Program-made: the position numbers and the translations under genes
The notes under the pieces: model-generated
Seen by the model: the letters and a program-made list of their open reading frames with translations, nothing else
Told to the model about the DNA's origin: nothing
The model's database searches: none
Shown: piece by piece, positions 1 to 13,400 of the stretch
Layout of the letters: each line of letters opens with the position of its first letter
Numbering within the stretch: position 1 is the stretch's first letter
Assembly: GCA_023055355.1 (NCBI GenBank)
Contig: JALJCS010000028.1
Coordinates: 6,014,418-6,078,417 of the forward strand
Source: Agelaius tricolor
Lineage: Eukaryota; Chordata; Aves; Passeriformes; Icteridae
DNA: 64,000 nucleotides
Direction: 5' to 3'

Positions 1-41
1 ATCTCTTCCCTCGTCCTGGGACCCCTGCGAACACCACCACA
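1..41 (+). mobile_element. 3' tip of an LTR (family A)
   Basis: Matches the last ~40 bp of the LTR family also present at 4738-5121, 30823-31305 and 62573-62921 (TCTTCCCTCGTCCTGGGACC, ending ACA). The rest lies left of the window. Confidence 0.6.
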
Positions 42-1390
42 CCCTGGGTTATTTCTCGTTTGCAACCAAGTAACTGCAGGTGTGCATGTTGGAGATTTTT
101 GTTGTTTTGGGAAGGGTTCACATCAAACTGATGTGGAAATGGGAGGGAAGGAAGGGACCATTCCCCTCGAACACAGGTTGCAGAGCAGCGTGTGGAGCAT
201 CCTTGTGGCTGTGCACTTGGGATGGGCTCTGCTCTGGTCCTGGCCCAGGAGGCTGGAGCAGCACCAGCCTCCAGCACTGAGGACATGACATGACACTGAC
301 CTCAGGCTGGGGACATGTGCCAGGACACACACCAGCACAGGGGGGAGCTGCCAGGGGTCCGTGTTAATGCCAGCACAGAGACTCACGGGAGCGTTAACTG
401 GAGCAGACAGTGAGTATGCAATTAGTAGCTACAAACGACTCAGACACACAGCTCTGCCCTGACACAAGTTTTGGCCATTCCTAAACGTTCCCGTGGACAG
501 CTGACAGGCAGTCATGGAGTTAGTTCAGCAAATGGTCCAGAACCAGGCTCAGGTTACACAACTGGCCCCAGCCACCAGTGACAAATCATCATCTCTCCTG
601 CGGGATGCTGCAGCTGCCAGGTAGAGACACTGCTACACCTGCCTGGGGCAAAACAAGGTCAAAACAGGGTCGGGCAGGAGCTCTGTCTCAGTCAAAACAC
701 CAGCTCGGGGATTTACAGGGTTTTCCATGGATCAAAGCGTTCCAGGATTAGTTTTTGTTTTCCTTTTTCTTGTTTCTCTGATGGGCTGGGGAATAGCTCC
801 AGTGCTGCCCCTGGTTCCAGCACCAGAGTGTGGCAGCAGCAGAGGAAGATGCTCTGGGCACACACAGGTATTTCCAGCATCCCCTCCATGCTGCTTCTGA
901 CAGCTTTTGCCTGACCTGGGCTATTTCATTCCAGACTTCAGCCTCTTTCATTCTAAAGATTAGCAGGGGAAGAGGCGAGACCAGATTAAACCTCCCTGAG
1001 CTGCTGTGGGGTGTCCCTGCTGGCTCTGTGGGATATGGGGTGTGTTCCCCTGAGCACCTCAGCTGTCTTCTCTGTGTTAGGAGGAAAATCTCCCTGAGCT
1101 CTGGCCTGGGGATCTTTGATCTCTGTTGTTTCTGAGAGTCTGGAGGAAGCAGCTGAGATTGGTTGTGGTTTTTTGGGACTGGTTGTGATTTTTACCGAGG
1201 CCTGAGCAATAGATACCTCCAAAGGACCAGCAAGGGGGCAGGAATGACAAGCATCAATCCTGGGAACATAAGTTCTCTTTGAGGGGTTGGGGCATAGGTT
1301 TCCCTTCCTCCAAAACACATTTGGTTTTGCTTTTCAGACCAACAGCTGTGGGAAACAAGTGGTAAGAACAGATCTCCCCAAAGCATTTAC
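1..1390. other. TP73 intron 13 (partial)
   Basis: Apart from the LTR tip at 1-41, no exon was recognised on either strand. Exon 14 of TP73 was looked for and not seen, so it lies further left. Confidence 0.7.
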
Positions 1391-1484
1391 CTCTATGGAT
1401 AGGTTCTGCAGGTGGTAAATATTCTGTAACCCTTGTGAGGTGAAATAGTCGATGCAGTTTGGACACCCCAATCCTGTTAAAAAA
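1391..1484 (-). CDS. TP73: TP73 exon 13 (start of SAM domain)
   Basis: 94 bp. Codes for [20 protein letters not shown] and [11 protein letters not shown]. The acceptor TCTGCAG ends at 1485 and the donor GTAAAT starts at 1390. Skipping this exon gives the beta isoform in mammals. It is the last TP73 exon in the window. Confidence 0.95.
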
Positions 1485-4400
1485 CTGCAGAGAAAGTTTG
1501 GAAAATAAAGTGGCATTAAGTTCTCATGAACAACAGCTGTGTCCCATCTCTGTGGGACAGACCATGTCAGGTGGGGGACGTGGAGAGCTCCATGGGTGCT
1601 CCACTGGCACTAAGGTCAAAGCACAGTGTGGGGTTGTGTTCATTCCTAAACTACACATGTTTTTCTCCTGACTGTCTGAGATTTTGGCTCAGGAACTCAT
1701 ATAATATGAGGGAGCTCAAGCTACTGGGGAGGGGGATCAGGGCATGCCCTGTGTGGATGCTGGCCCAAGGTCTGTCAAAGCATCCGTGGTCTTTTTAAAG
1801 GCCAAAACATTCAAAACCTGCAGAGCTGTTAATGCATTTCTGATTGAAATAAGCCACATGGACCCATTTCCAGGTGTTGCTGGAAGGGGAAGGGGGAAGC
1901 TCATAAAGCTATGTGCTGTTGGACAGGTAGGACAAGACCCTCTTTAGGATGTGCTTAATTTCTAATTGATCAGGGATTAGGGAGGTGTATGAGGGCAGAG
2001 GGGGCTCCTGACTGATTGGTGGCCGGGCTTTGGTTGCTCAGGTGAGAGGAGCAGCAGTGATTTCTCAGTTGGGGCCAGTGGCCAGCCGACCAGTTGCCAG
2101 ACAGATGGGAAGGTTAGAGCGAGGGACACAGCAAGGAACAGAGGACAGACAGACAGGACACCAGGTGCCTTCCCTACCTGACGAGGCTGGGGTCGGCGTT
2201 GTAGGGTGGAGGGGGGGTGCAGTGGGACCCCGACACCATGGACTGGGAGGAGTGGCCCCCGTTCATTTCTCCATTGCTCTGCATGGGGTGGCTGTTCAGC
2301 ATTCCAGGCCCTGGGCAGTGGCAACAAATGCACCCATTAGACACCGCCCAGACCTGATAATCTGTGGGAACCCAGGGCACAGGAAATATTTCTCTGTCTG
2401 CTCTGACCCCCAGAGAAGCACTGGCTTTGACCCTCACCCATGGAGAAAGCTGCCAGGACTTCAAGATAGACTAGAGTCTACAAAAGTGTGAAATAGATTA
2501 GAGAGAGTAGTGTAGTATGTCACTTGGGTGACAAAGTTGGGTTTTGGGATTTTTAGTATGTTGTAGATGGAGGCAAGATAGAGGGCATTGGGCATTGTCC
2601 TGAGCTGCTGCTTCTTTTTCATCTACTCCATTTTCTGCAGTGTTGGTGGCACAGGGTGATTGGTCAAGGAAAGCTGCAGTTTTAGGTTACGTGGACAGAC
2701 AAGGGATGAGTTATTGGTAGATAGGTAAAAATAAAGTGCAATTTAAAAGTGAATTGGATGGGGCAACTTTAAAAGACCTTGAAACTGTACATCTGTAGCC
2801 ATTTTGCAGTGCTTTTCTTGTGTGCAAAGTCTGGTGTAGATGGTGTGCTGAAGTTTTGATAAGATAATAATAAACAACTAGCTGAAGACTGAAAAAATCC
2901 AGTGCATCTCCTTTTCCTGACACAGAACTGCTCCAGGAGGGTTTCCCCCAACAGGGAAATCAAGAAATTGATAATAACCCCCACTCCTGGGCAGGGAGAT
3001 CCCAGCCTGCTGACAGAGGACGTACCCATGGGGCCCAGGCTGGGCGCAGAGCTGGAGCCGTGCTGGGCAGGCTGTCCCACCAGCTGGTTCACAGAGGGCA
3101 GCTTGTTGATTCCTCCTCCGTGGACTTTGTTCATGGGGGAAAGGACGGGGCCATAGGAGGAAGGAGTCTGCAGCTGGCTCCTGTTTGGGGAGGGAACACT
3201 CTGGTCAGACTGGGGTGGGTGGGATGGAGCTGCCCTGCTCTGGTCTGGAGCTCCCTCCCAGCCCATCCAGCCTCCCTAGCAAGGGTGCTCAGGGGCTGTG
3301 GGGGTCTCGAGGGGCTGCAGGGGCCTGGGGGGCTGTAGGAGCTTCAGGGGCTGTGGGGGTCTCGAGGGGCTCCAGGGGCCTGGGGGGGCTGTAGGGGTCT
3401 CAGGGACTGTGGCGGTCTCAGGAACTGTGGGGGTCTCAGGAGGCTGCAGGGGCCTGGAGGACTGGGGGGTTCTCAGGGACTGTGGGTGTCTCAGGGATTG
3501 GGAGGGTCTTGGGAGCTGAGAGGGTCTCTGGGACTTTGGGGGTCTCATGTGCTCTGACAATCTCAGGGGCTGCGAGGGTCTCAGGGCCTGTGAGGGTCTC
3601 AGGGCCTGTGGGGGTCTCAGGGCCTGTGGGGGTCTCAGGGGCTGTGGGGGTCTCAGGGCCTGTGGGGGTCTCAGGGCCTGTGAGGGTCTCAGGGCCTGTG
3701 GGGGTCTCAGGGCCTGTGGGGGTCTCAGGAGCTGTGAAGGTCTCAGGGGCTGTGAGAGTCTCAGGGTCTGTGAGGTCTCAGGGCCTATGGAGGTCTCAGG
3801 GCCTGTGAGGGTCTCAGGGCTGTGGGAGTCTCAGGAGCTGTGAAGGTCTCAGGGCCTGTGGGGGTCTCAGGGGCTGTGAAGGTCTCAGGGGCTGTGAGGG
3901 TCTCAGGAGCTGTGAAGGTCTCAGGGGCTGTTGAAGGTCTCAGGGGCTGTGAGGGTCTCAGGGCCTATGGAGTTCTCAGGGGCTGTGGGGGTCTCAGGGC
4001 CTATGGAGGTCTCAGGGTCCTTTGAAGGTCTCAGGGGCTGTGGGAGTCTCAGGGCCTATGGGGGTCTCAGGGGCTGTGAGGGTCTCAGGGGCTGTGAAGG
4101 TCTCAGGGCTGTGAGGGTCTCAGGGGCTGTGGGGGTCTCATGGAGTTTTGGGGGTCTCAGGGGCTGGGGCAGGACTCACTGCCTCTGATGGAGCTGCTGC
4201 TGCTGCTGCCGGTAGGAATCCACCAGCTGCTGTGGGACCAGCTCCACCAGCTCCAGGCTCTCCTTTATCTTCATCAGGATCTCAAAGTTCTCCCGGCCTC
4301 GCACCTGGAGGAGGGAACAAGACCAGGACTTTGCTTTATTCCCATCCCATGTGGCCAATTCCTCATTCTCCCTTTTTTCCACCCAGACTGACTGTCACTG

Positions 4401-7400
4401 TGGCCAGGGACTGTTTGGGATGGCTCAATCCCTTGGACACATATGTCCATGGATGCTTTTGCTCCTATTCCCAAGGCCCCTGCTGTCCTACAGGAGTCTA
4501 TGCAGCCCCAACCTGCCTGACATCCCCTCCCCACGGTGCTTCTGGCAGAGGGGACAATGCCACCGCTGTCCTAAGTGGCTTTCTGACCCCATTGCAGCTC
4601 ACCCACACTTACAGGCACGTAGTACACCTCCTCCTCCCCATGCCTCCGTTTCTTAATGCCAGTGCCCAGCGCTGGGATGCCCTGGGGGCTCTGCTTGAAG
4701 GCTGGAAAAAGGGGGGAAGAGAATAGATATAGTCGTGTGTGACCGTGTTCACAGGGGCCTTAGGAGGGAAGACCCCTGTGAAGAGGGAAGAGACGAGGAT
4801 CTGACTTTATGTTTCAGAGGGTTTGATTTATTATTTTATGATATATATTAAAACTATACTAAAAGAATAGAAGAAAGGATTTCATCAGAAAGCTAGCTAA
4901 GAATAGAATAGGAAGGAATGATAACAAAGACCCTCTGTCCGAGCCAGCTGGGCTGTGATTGGCCATTAATTAGAAACAACCACATGAGCCCAATCCCAGC
5001 TGCACCTGTTGCATTCCACAGCAGCAGATAACCATTGGTTACATTTTGTTCCTGAGGCCTCTCAGCTTCTGAGGAGGAAAAATCCTAAAGAAAAGATTTT
5101 CCATAAAAGATGTCTGTGACAGTCATGGGAGACAGGACATGGCAGGGAGTACCTCAAGCTGTGCAGGATGCTAAAACCATTCCCTTGGGGCCTGGCATGG
5201 GCGTGTCCCTTTGTTATTGTCAATAATAAATAAACATATCTGGCCATGAGAGCCATGCCCAGGCATCTTTGGGCTCTACGAGGAGAGGGGTGGAGTCCAA
5301 TTTATGAGATTTAGTGGAGGAAAGTCAAAGCATCATCCCTGAGTGTGGATTTGAGCCCAGACTTGTGGAGCACAGGGATTTTTGGAGCCCCCCAGCCCTG
5401 TCAGGGCACTCACTGCGCTTGTTGGCGTTGCCGTTCTTGGCCGTGCTCTCGTTCAGGGCTTGCTGCTCTCGGAAATGATCCTCATCAGCTTTCCTATCCC
5501 TGCCGGGGCAGGCACAGATCCGCCCCTCGAAGGATCTCCTCCCCAGGACCTGGCCGCTGGGAGAACAGCACAATCAGTGGCCCTGCTTTCCCCTAGGGAA
5601 GGGCAGGAACCACATCAGCGACCCTCAGCGAGCCCCTGAGCAGCTGGGGGCAGAGGAAGGCTCCAGCTGAGCAGTCCCTGGTCCCTCCATGCCAGCCCCT
5701 GTCCAAGCTGGCAGAGGGGAGCATTGCTGTGCTAAGAGCTGGGGCTGCCCCATCCCATTCCCTGCATCTCAGGCTGCTGTTTGATAATTGCTGCCCTGAG
5801 ATGTGCAGGGTGTCTCTGCTTCGGCCCGTGTGGCTGAAGAACGAGTCTGGACTCTTCACTTTTCGCTCTTGAGGTTGTTTATTAATTCTTATCTATAAAA
5901 TTTTCTTTCTGCCCAGCCGAGGTCTGCTCTGCAGGGCAGCCACAGGCACTCTTTGTGTTGTCGTTTTATACTATAAACTACATATAACATATTTACACTT
6001 AATTCCCAATACCCATCACCTATGTTAGACAGTGCACCTCTACTCTAAACCAATCCCAAAGTGCCAACATCACTGCAGAAAATGGAGAACAAGAAGAAGA
6101 AGAAGAAAGGCTGGACACGCCCAAGTTCCTCCATCTTGTCCCCATAGCCCCCATACCAAAAATCCTAAAATCTACATTTTCACCCTGTGATAATTTTATT
6201 ATTATACTATTCAAACCTGTGTGACTTTCAGGTCCTCATACAAAGTTGGCAACTTGCTCCAGGGGTCAAAATCAAATCCCCAGGTGCTCTGGGCTGTGTG
6301 CCAGGGTCTCTGAGCCCCCCAGTGGGGTCCTGGTAACTCTGGACACCCAGAGGGATGCACTGAATTCTGACACCTGGGGATGCTCCCTGCAGGGGAGGGT
6401 TCCTTCCCCAGCCCTCCCACGATGGGCAGGATGCCCAACTCTGCTCCCGCAGCCACTCACTCTCTCGTCTCCAGGGTGATGATGATGAGGATGGGCCTCC
6501 TGTTCATCCCTCCCACGCAGCTGCTGTTGCACATGAAGTTGTACAGGATGGTGGTGAACTCGGTCCCCACCTGGCCGGGAGGGGAGAGCAGGTGCTGAGT
6601 GGGGAGTGATGGGGGGAGGCAGGCTGGGATCCCCAGGGTGTGAAGGGGAGGAGGGGAGGAAAGCTGGGATCCTGGGGAGTGAAGAAGAGGAGGGGAGGCA
6701 GGCTGGGATCCCCAGGGAGTGAAGGAGATGAGGGGAGGAAGGCCAGGATGCCTGGGGAGGGAAGAATCAGGGCCGGACCCTCTGGCACAGGGCTGGTGCT
6801 TTAGCAAGATGAGCTGGGGAACACTTGGGATGGTCCCAGCTGGAAAAAGGGGACTGTACAAGGATTGTGGGGGCACCCAGAGAAGGAGCACCTGGGTAAG
6901 GGTACTCCCTTCCACAGGTACCTGTGGAAGCATCCCAGTGATATCCTGTTACACCCCACTTCCCAAGACCAGGCTGCTCTGGGATGCTTCACAGGGCTGG
7001 GAGCCGCAGGTTCTGGAGTGTAGCTGCCACCAGTGCCAAGGACGAGCACAGAGTGGTCTCAGATGGTGCCAGGGCAAGGGGCACACTGGGCCCAGCAGCC
7101 CAAACCAGGGAGGCAGGGGCTGCTCCTCGTCCCTGCCACGAGCAGCCGGGTACCTGTGGGGGCTCGTAGGGCACCATCACGCTCTGCCGCCCTGTCACTG
7201 GGTCATCCACGTACTGGGACAGGTTGTTGCCTTCCACCCGGATGAGGTGGCTGGCAGGGGCTGACTGGCCTGCAAGAAAACCTCCAGTTAGAGCCATGGC
7301 TGCCCAGGGTGCTCATCCTGAGCACAGGAGGGCAGTGACACCAGGGACGTGCAGCCCTCACCATCATTGAAGTCACGGCCCAGCTCGTGGTTGGGGCAGC

Positions 7401-10400
7401 GTTTCACCACCTCGGTGACGTGCTCTGCCTTCTTGTAGACGGGCATGGCCCGGATGATGGTGCCAGGGGGTGGTGAGGTGGACACCTTGATCTGGATGGG
7501 GCATGTCTTGGCAATCTGACAGTAGAGCTTCTTCAGCAGTGGGGAGTACTGGAAAACAGGAGACATCCCTCAGGTGAGCATCCCTTGGCAGGTGGAGGGT
7601 GCTCCTCCATCCAACCTCAGCTTCCTCTGCTGCTCTGGTGTAAAGGCAGGGCTTCCTTCTCTTCCCTTTCCCTGGGAATGTTGAAATCTGGCAATTTCAC
7701 CCACGTAAACCAAATACAGCCACCTCTTGGGGCAGGGAAGGGTTTCCCTGATGGGCAAGGGCTCTGGCAGAGCAGGGCACCACTGCACTGAGACAGAGGG
7801 AATCTCATGGAAAACAGGAGACATCCCTCAGGTGAGCATCCCTTGGCAGGTGGAGGCTGCTCCCCCATCCAACCTCGGCTTCCTCTGCTGCTCTGGTGTA
7901 AAGGCACGGCTTCCTTCTCTTCCCTTTCCCTGGAAATGTTGAAATCTGGCAATTTCACCCACACTGTGTGGTATCTGCTTACCATGTAAACCAGATACAG
8001 CCACCTCTTGGGGCCGGGAAGGGTTTCCCAGATGGGCAGGAGCTCTGGCACCACTGCACTGAGACAGAGGGAATCTCACTGGAAATCACCAAAACCCTCA
8101 TTTGTCCATCACTCAGCCCATTTTGGAAATATTCCCAGGTCTGTTCTAGCACACAGAGCACACTCAGAGCACTGACACAACACAGCCTGAGGAAAACATG
8201 CTTGGTGCCATTAGCAGATGATTAGGCAGGACCTGGGAGCTTAGTTCTGACACAGCTGGGTTTGTCCTGATCCTGATTCAGGACAGCCTTTGCAGCAGCA
8301 GCGGTTCATGGAGGGGACAGGGTAGGGACAGGATGGGGACCACAGCCTGGGCTGGCTGTGGGAGGAGGACGCTCTGTGGCAGCTGGAGGCAGTGCCAGCA
8401 GTCACTGCTGAGCAGAAAATGGTGTGTGGCCACCAAATTCCTCCCCGTGAGGGCACAGTGAGTTTTGCTTGGCGGCAAACTTGTCTCACAAGCCCCTTGG
8501 ATGGGAGAAGCTCTGTGGGCTGCAGTGTGTGCCCCTCCAGAGCAGGGCTGGGGAAGGAGAGCCTGTCCTTCACCTTCCAGGAACTGCCCAGGTGTGGGGA
8601 TGTGCAATTCCCTTCCACCTCAGCCGTGCCATGCTGTTTTCCACCTCGCAAGGAATGTGTTTGCTGTACACCAGCCCACCCCTGTGCTCGGAGCAGCCCG
8701 TCCCTGCATGGCAGGGCATGTTCCTGCTCCAGGTATTTTATCTCATCCCCACAACACAGAGCCCGGTGCCAAAAAAATACCACCGTGCAGAGAGCGTTTG
8801 TGGGGATGTTAAAGCTTGTCCTGAGCCATCCAAATACAGGTGTGCCAAGGACAGGCTCTGCTCTCCCCGTGCCAGGCAGTTCCTGAGCTGGGGCTGCCCA
8901 AAACAGGGGCTCAGCACAGGGCTGCAGGGTGTTCAGGGGCTCAGTGCCCATTTTCCTGGCTGTGAGCATGTCCCAGTGCAGCTGTGGGTCAGGCAGGAAG
9001 GATTTGTGTCTCCCAGTCCTGCTGCCCTGGATACAGGAGCAGATCCACCCATGGCTGAGCAAGCTGCTCCCAGCACCTGGACTGGGACAGGGCAAACAAC
9101 AGAAACCATTTCTGGGTTTGTCTCACTCAGGTGGTCTCTGTGGAAGTTCTGGGAAGATAATAAAGGGTAGAGGATCTACCAAAGCAAACAGCAGCAGCTC
9201 CTGCAGCTCCTCCAGCACTGCACTGGTGGTGGCCAGCTGCAGGTACCAGCTCAGTGGTGTGTCCTGGGTGTCCCAAGATCAGAACCTGCTCAATGGGATG
9301 TCCTGGGTGTCCCAAGGTCAGAACCTGCTCAGTGGGGTGTCCCAAGGTCAGAACCTGCTCAATGGGGTGTCCTGAGTGTCCCAAGATCAGAACCTGCTCA
9401 ATGGGATGTCCTGGGTGTCCCAAGATCAGAACCTGCTCAATGGGATGTCCTGTGTGTCCCAAGGTCAGAACCTGCTCAATGAGGTGTCCTGGGTGTCCCA
9501 AGATCAGAACCTGCTCCATGGGGTGTCCTGTGTGTCCCAAGGTCAGAACCTGCTCAGTGCTGGGGGAGTAGGAAGATGCTGTGGTCACTGGAGGGTGGTG
9601 GCTGAGAGGTGTAACATGCACTTGAGCCTGACAACAAGAATTAATCCTTATTTTTGTAGGCACTTGGACTCGCCCAACAAGAGAGGATGCTTGGAAACCC
9701 CTACTGAAATCCCCAAATTTTGCACTCATACCGGATGACGCTGACTACACCTTGACTCCATGGCCAGGTTGGCTTCCTGGGTGTGATGCTGCATCCCCAG
9801 CAGGGATTCTCAGGGATCAGGCCTGAGCTGGAAGCGTGGGTTCCACTCACAATGTGGTGACTCTGCTCTGCCTGGCTGGAAACTCCCATGTGGCTGCAGC
9901 CCACGGGACCCACTCACCCACCACAATGGGGTTTAACACCCTCGTTTAGAGGAGCCACCGTGGCAAAACAAGGGTTATTTGGAGGGGGCTCTTCCTTGCC
10001 AGGTGTTAAAATACTGACAACTCCTGTCAAAGGATCTTTTCATGTCGACATTCCCGGGCAGCCCTCAACATGCCTGGGAACTATAACTGCTCTGGAAGAG
10101 CAGAGGTGCATTATGGCAAGTTCTTTGGTAACAAATTCTCTCATTATACCATGTTATGACATGGATAAATCTCTGTTAAATAGCAGAGTGATGCCCTGCA
10201 GGGGGAAGGCGGCCGCTCCGTGCAGACTTGCCTCTGCTGATAACCTTATCGTGTCCCAACAGCTCCGGGATCGCCTTCAAAGATCCCTCCACAATAACAA
10301 ACCATTCTTTTAAGGAACTCCCTGCTGATAATTCTGGGCAAGAAAAGTCCAGGCTGTGCCCTGGGCGGCCGTGCTGCTGATTCCTCTCCCTGTGGAGCCG

Positions 10401-13400
10401 TCCTGTGCCACATCTCCAGCTGCAGCCAGGGCTGAGAGGTCCCACAGAGCCAGGCTTCTCCTGGTCATTGCAGCCAGTATTGTGTTTTTGGGATGGCAGG
10501 TTCTGCTCATGGCCACCAGGACAACCAGCGTTGTGTTTTTGGGATGGCAGGAGGTTCTGCTCATGGCCACCACAACCAGCGTTGTGTTTTTGGGATGGCA
10601 GGAGTTTCTGCTCATGGCCACCAGGACAACCATCATTGTGGTTTTGGGATGCCAGGAGGTTCTGCTCATGGCCACCAGGACAGCCAGCACTGTGTTTTTG
10701 GGATGGCAGGAGGTTCTGCTCATGGCCACCAGGACAGCCAGCATTGTGTTTTTGGGATGCCAGGAGGTTCTGCTCATGGCCACCAGGACAGCCAGCATTG
10801 TGTTTTTGGGATGCCAGGAGGTTCTGCATGCCCAGCTTGGCAATGCACACTCTCTTGGGGGGACAGCAAAACCTGCACTGTGTAGAGTGCCCCTGGACAG
10901 ATACCTCTCTCCTCTGTTATCTGTATCTGATAATTATCAGCCCCATGCACATTTCTGCTGGGCTCTGCTGCATCACCTGAGGTCCTGGTACCTCCCATCA
11001 CAGCCATACCCTGCACAGCACCCTGCAGGGACCACGGGCACCATGTGCTGCTCAAGTGTAACATGAGGCAGTGGCAGAGCAGAACCACCAAAATGCTGGG
11101 ATTTAATCTCAAACCAGCACTGCTGCTTGGCTCTCTGTGTGCCATGGCTGTGCTCCTGCCACCTGCATGGGGGGAACCTCAGCCTGTTCACCCACATCCT
11201 TCCCATTCTGCAGAGTTTAGACAAACTGACCTCTCAGGATTGGCCACGCGTGGCAGCTGGGTCACAGCCAGAGCTCAGGTCAGCTGTGGCCAACTTGCTG
11301 CTGGGCATAGGAACAACATTTTGGGGCGCCTGAACCCCTTCCTGGCATGTCCAGACCTCAGCTCCAGGACTCCTTTCACACCTACAAAGAAGCCAGGGTA
11401 TGTTCTGCCCTGGGCATCTCCTGTCTGTGTCTCCACACCCTTTTCAACCCTGGGGAACACTGATGTCTGTCTCCACGGTTACATTAGGAGACTCAGGTCA
11501 TCTCTGTTCCTGGAGAACATTGGAGACTGTCTGTTATTGAGTATTACCATGTGTTTGAGGAACACAAATGGTTTCTGTGGCTTGTGGATGCTGGGTTGAT
11601 TGAACCAGCACAGAGCAGCAGCAGCACTGACAGTCTCCCCTGGAGCCTATGGAAACACACAGAACCTCTGTTCCTTTGGGATTTCCTGCAGCTTCCAGTG
11701 TTGCCCTCAACTTCTGGGCTGGTACTGTGATGCCAGCTCTGTCTCTGTCCCTTCCCTGCTACTGCTGTCTGTCCAGAGTACTAGGAAGAAGCCAAAAAAT
11801 GGAAAAAACAAATTATTTAACTCCTAGCAGCCTATCAGCTCTAAGCTCTGTTTCCCCATGAACTTGGTACCACAAAGGGCCTTTGGATGTGTTTGAAATG
11901 CAGCTGCTTTTTTTGGGTGAGATGAGACCATGCTGCACCACTGCCAGATGGAACAGGACATAAACCAGTCACTCCATGCTGCCACTGGCCACTGTGAAGC
12001 TTCACCATGGTTATCCTGGTTATCCTGGTGCTGCTGCCCCAAGGAAATGTTCTGGACACCACAAGATTCCTCTGAGTGAATGCCCCACAATGGCTCCTGG
12101 ATGTGGAGCCTCAGCATCCATCGCTGCCCACCCTGAGAGAGCACCAGGAGATGGCTCCAGAGGCTGCTCAGCCCCAGGGCTGCCTCCCCATGCAGGAAAG
12201 GAGCAGGGAGAGGTCGTTTTCCCCATGGATGCTGACAGCCTCACACAAAAAATAACCTGAATCCTCTGCTGGAAAGCCTTCCTGGCCAAGTCCATCTCGC
12301 CTGGCCGTCCCTGGGCAGCAGAACCGCTAGGAGGATGTGTCCCAACAGATTTGGAGCTGATAAAATCTTATTTATCTTCAACTGTTGACACCTAAGCGTC
12401 TAGACTTGCCTGTTGGGGAAGGCGCAGCCAAGGCCTCCTTTCCCTCTAGAAGGAAATGATTTGCTCAACAATTGCTTTTTCCACAAATCCTCCCCTCCTC
12501 CTCCTCCTCCTCTTCTCCTACATTCCAGGCTTCTCATTAGCTTTACTCAAGACGTGTCCAGGACTGCAGTCAATGGATCCCCAATAAAGCCACTGGCCTG
12601 GCAAGGGAGAGAGAAAGAAAAGCGCTGCCTCCGGCTGCTAATTTCCTTGCACTCCCCAGCAAGCAGCTGCAGAGCTGCATCCTGGGACAGGTTGGGGCAG
12701 ATCTCAGGCGAGAGGTGATAATAACGTGTCTGTCATCTTCCCCAGACATGTAGCATCTTGCAAACCGCAAATACCGTTAACCGGCTCGGACGAATCTGTT
12801 ACGACAGATCCTGGAAGACGTGCCGGCGGCACAGCTAATTTTTTTTTTTTTTTTTTTCCTCTCTCTCTGTCTAATTTTTTTTTAATAACTATTTTTTAAT
12901 CACCGGCCTGTAAACTCCTCACTGAGCTGGAAATTCCTCCCCGAGCTGCTTTGTTGCTCATTTACTACGAGCCAGGTTTGAGTACGACTGGTGGTTGAGA
13001 GGAGAGGGGAGTGTCCAGCAAGGCCTGAGGTACCTGTCCAGCACACAGGTGGGCTGAACAGGGGGATATTGCCCTGGGGATGGCTGTAAGAGGTACCCTG
13101 GTGCCCTGTGCCGCCAGTCCCTGCACCACAGTGCTGATGGATTGAAGAGATGGCCATAAGGGATGCCCCAAAACTCATCTTCCTGTGCCTCCAGTCCCTG
13201 CACCACAGCAGTGATGGATTGAGGTGATGGCCATAGGGATGCTCCAAAACCCATCTCCCCACATCTCCATTCCCTGTGCCACAATAACGATGAACTGATG
13301 GCCATAGGATGCCCCAAAACCCATCTCCACACATCTCCATTCTCTGTGCCACAATAATGATGGATTGAAGTGATGGCCATTAGGATGCCCCAAAACTCAT

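Noticed and set aside
986..1318. Possible TP73 exon 14
   Set aside because: Minus-strand translation lacks the expected DLGALKIPEQY and C-terminal blocks; no good acceptor in the right phase.
3286..4170. CRISPR-like regular repeats
   Set aside because: Contiguous 18-bp minisatellite without unique spacers, in a vertebrate intron.
4738..5121. Internal retroviral genes beside the LTRs
   Set aside because: No gag, pol or env-like frames next to any LTR; all appear to be solo LTRs or fragments.
8241..9095. 284-codon minus-strand ORF in TP73 intron 4
   Set aside because: No recognisable domain, overlapped by similar-length ORFs on the other strand, no splice or codon-use support.
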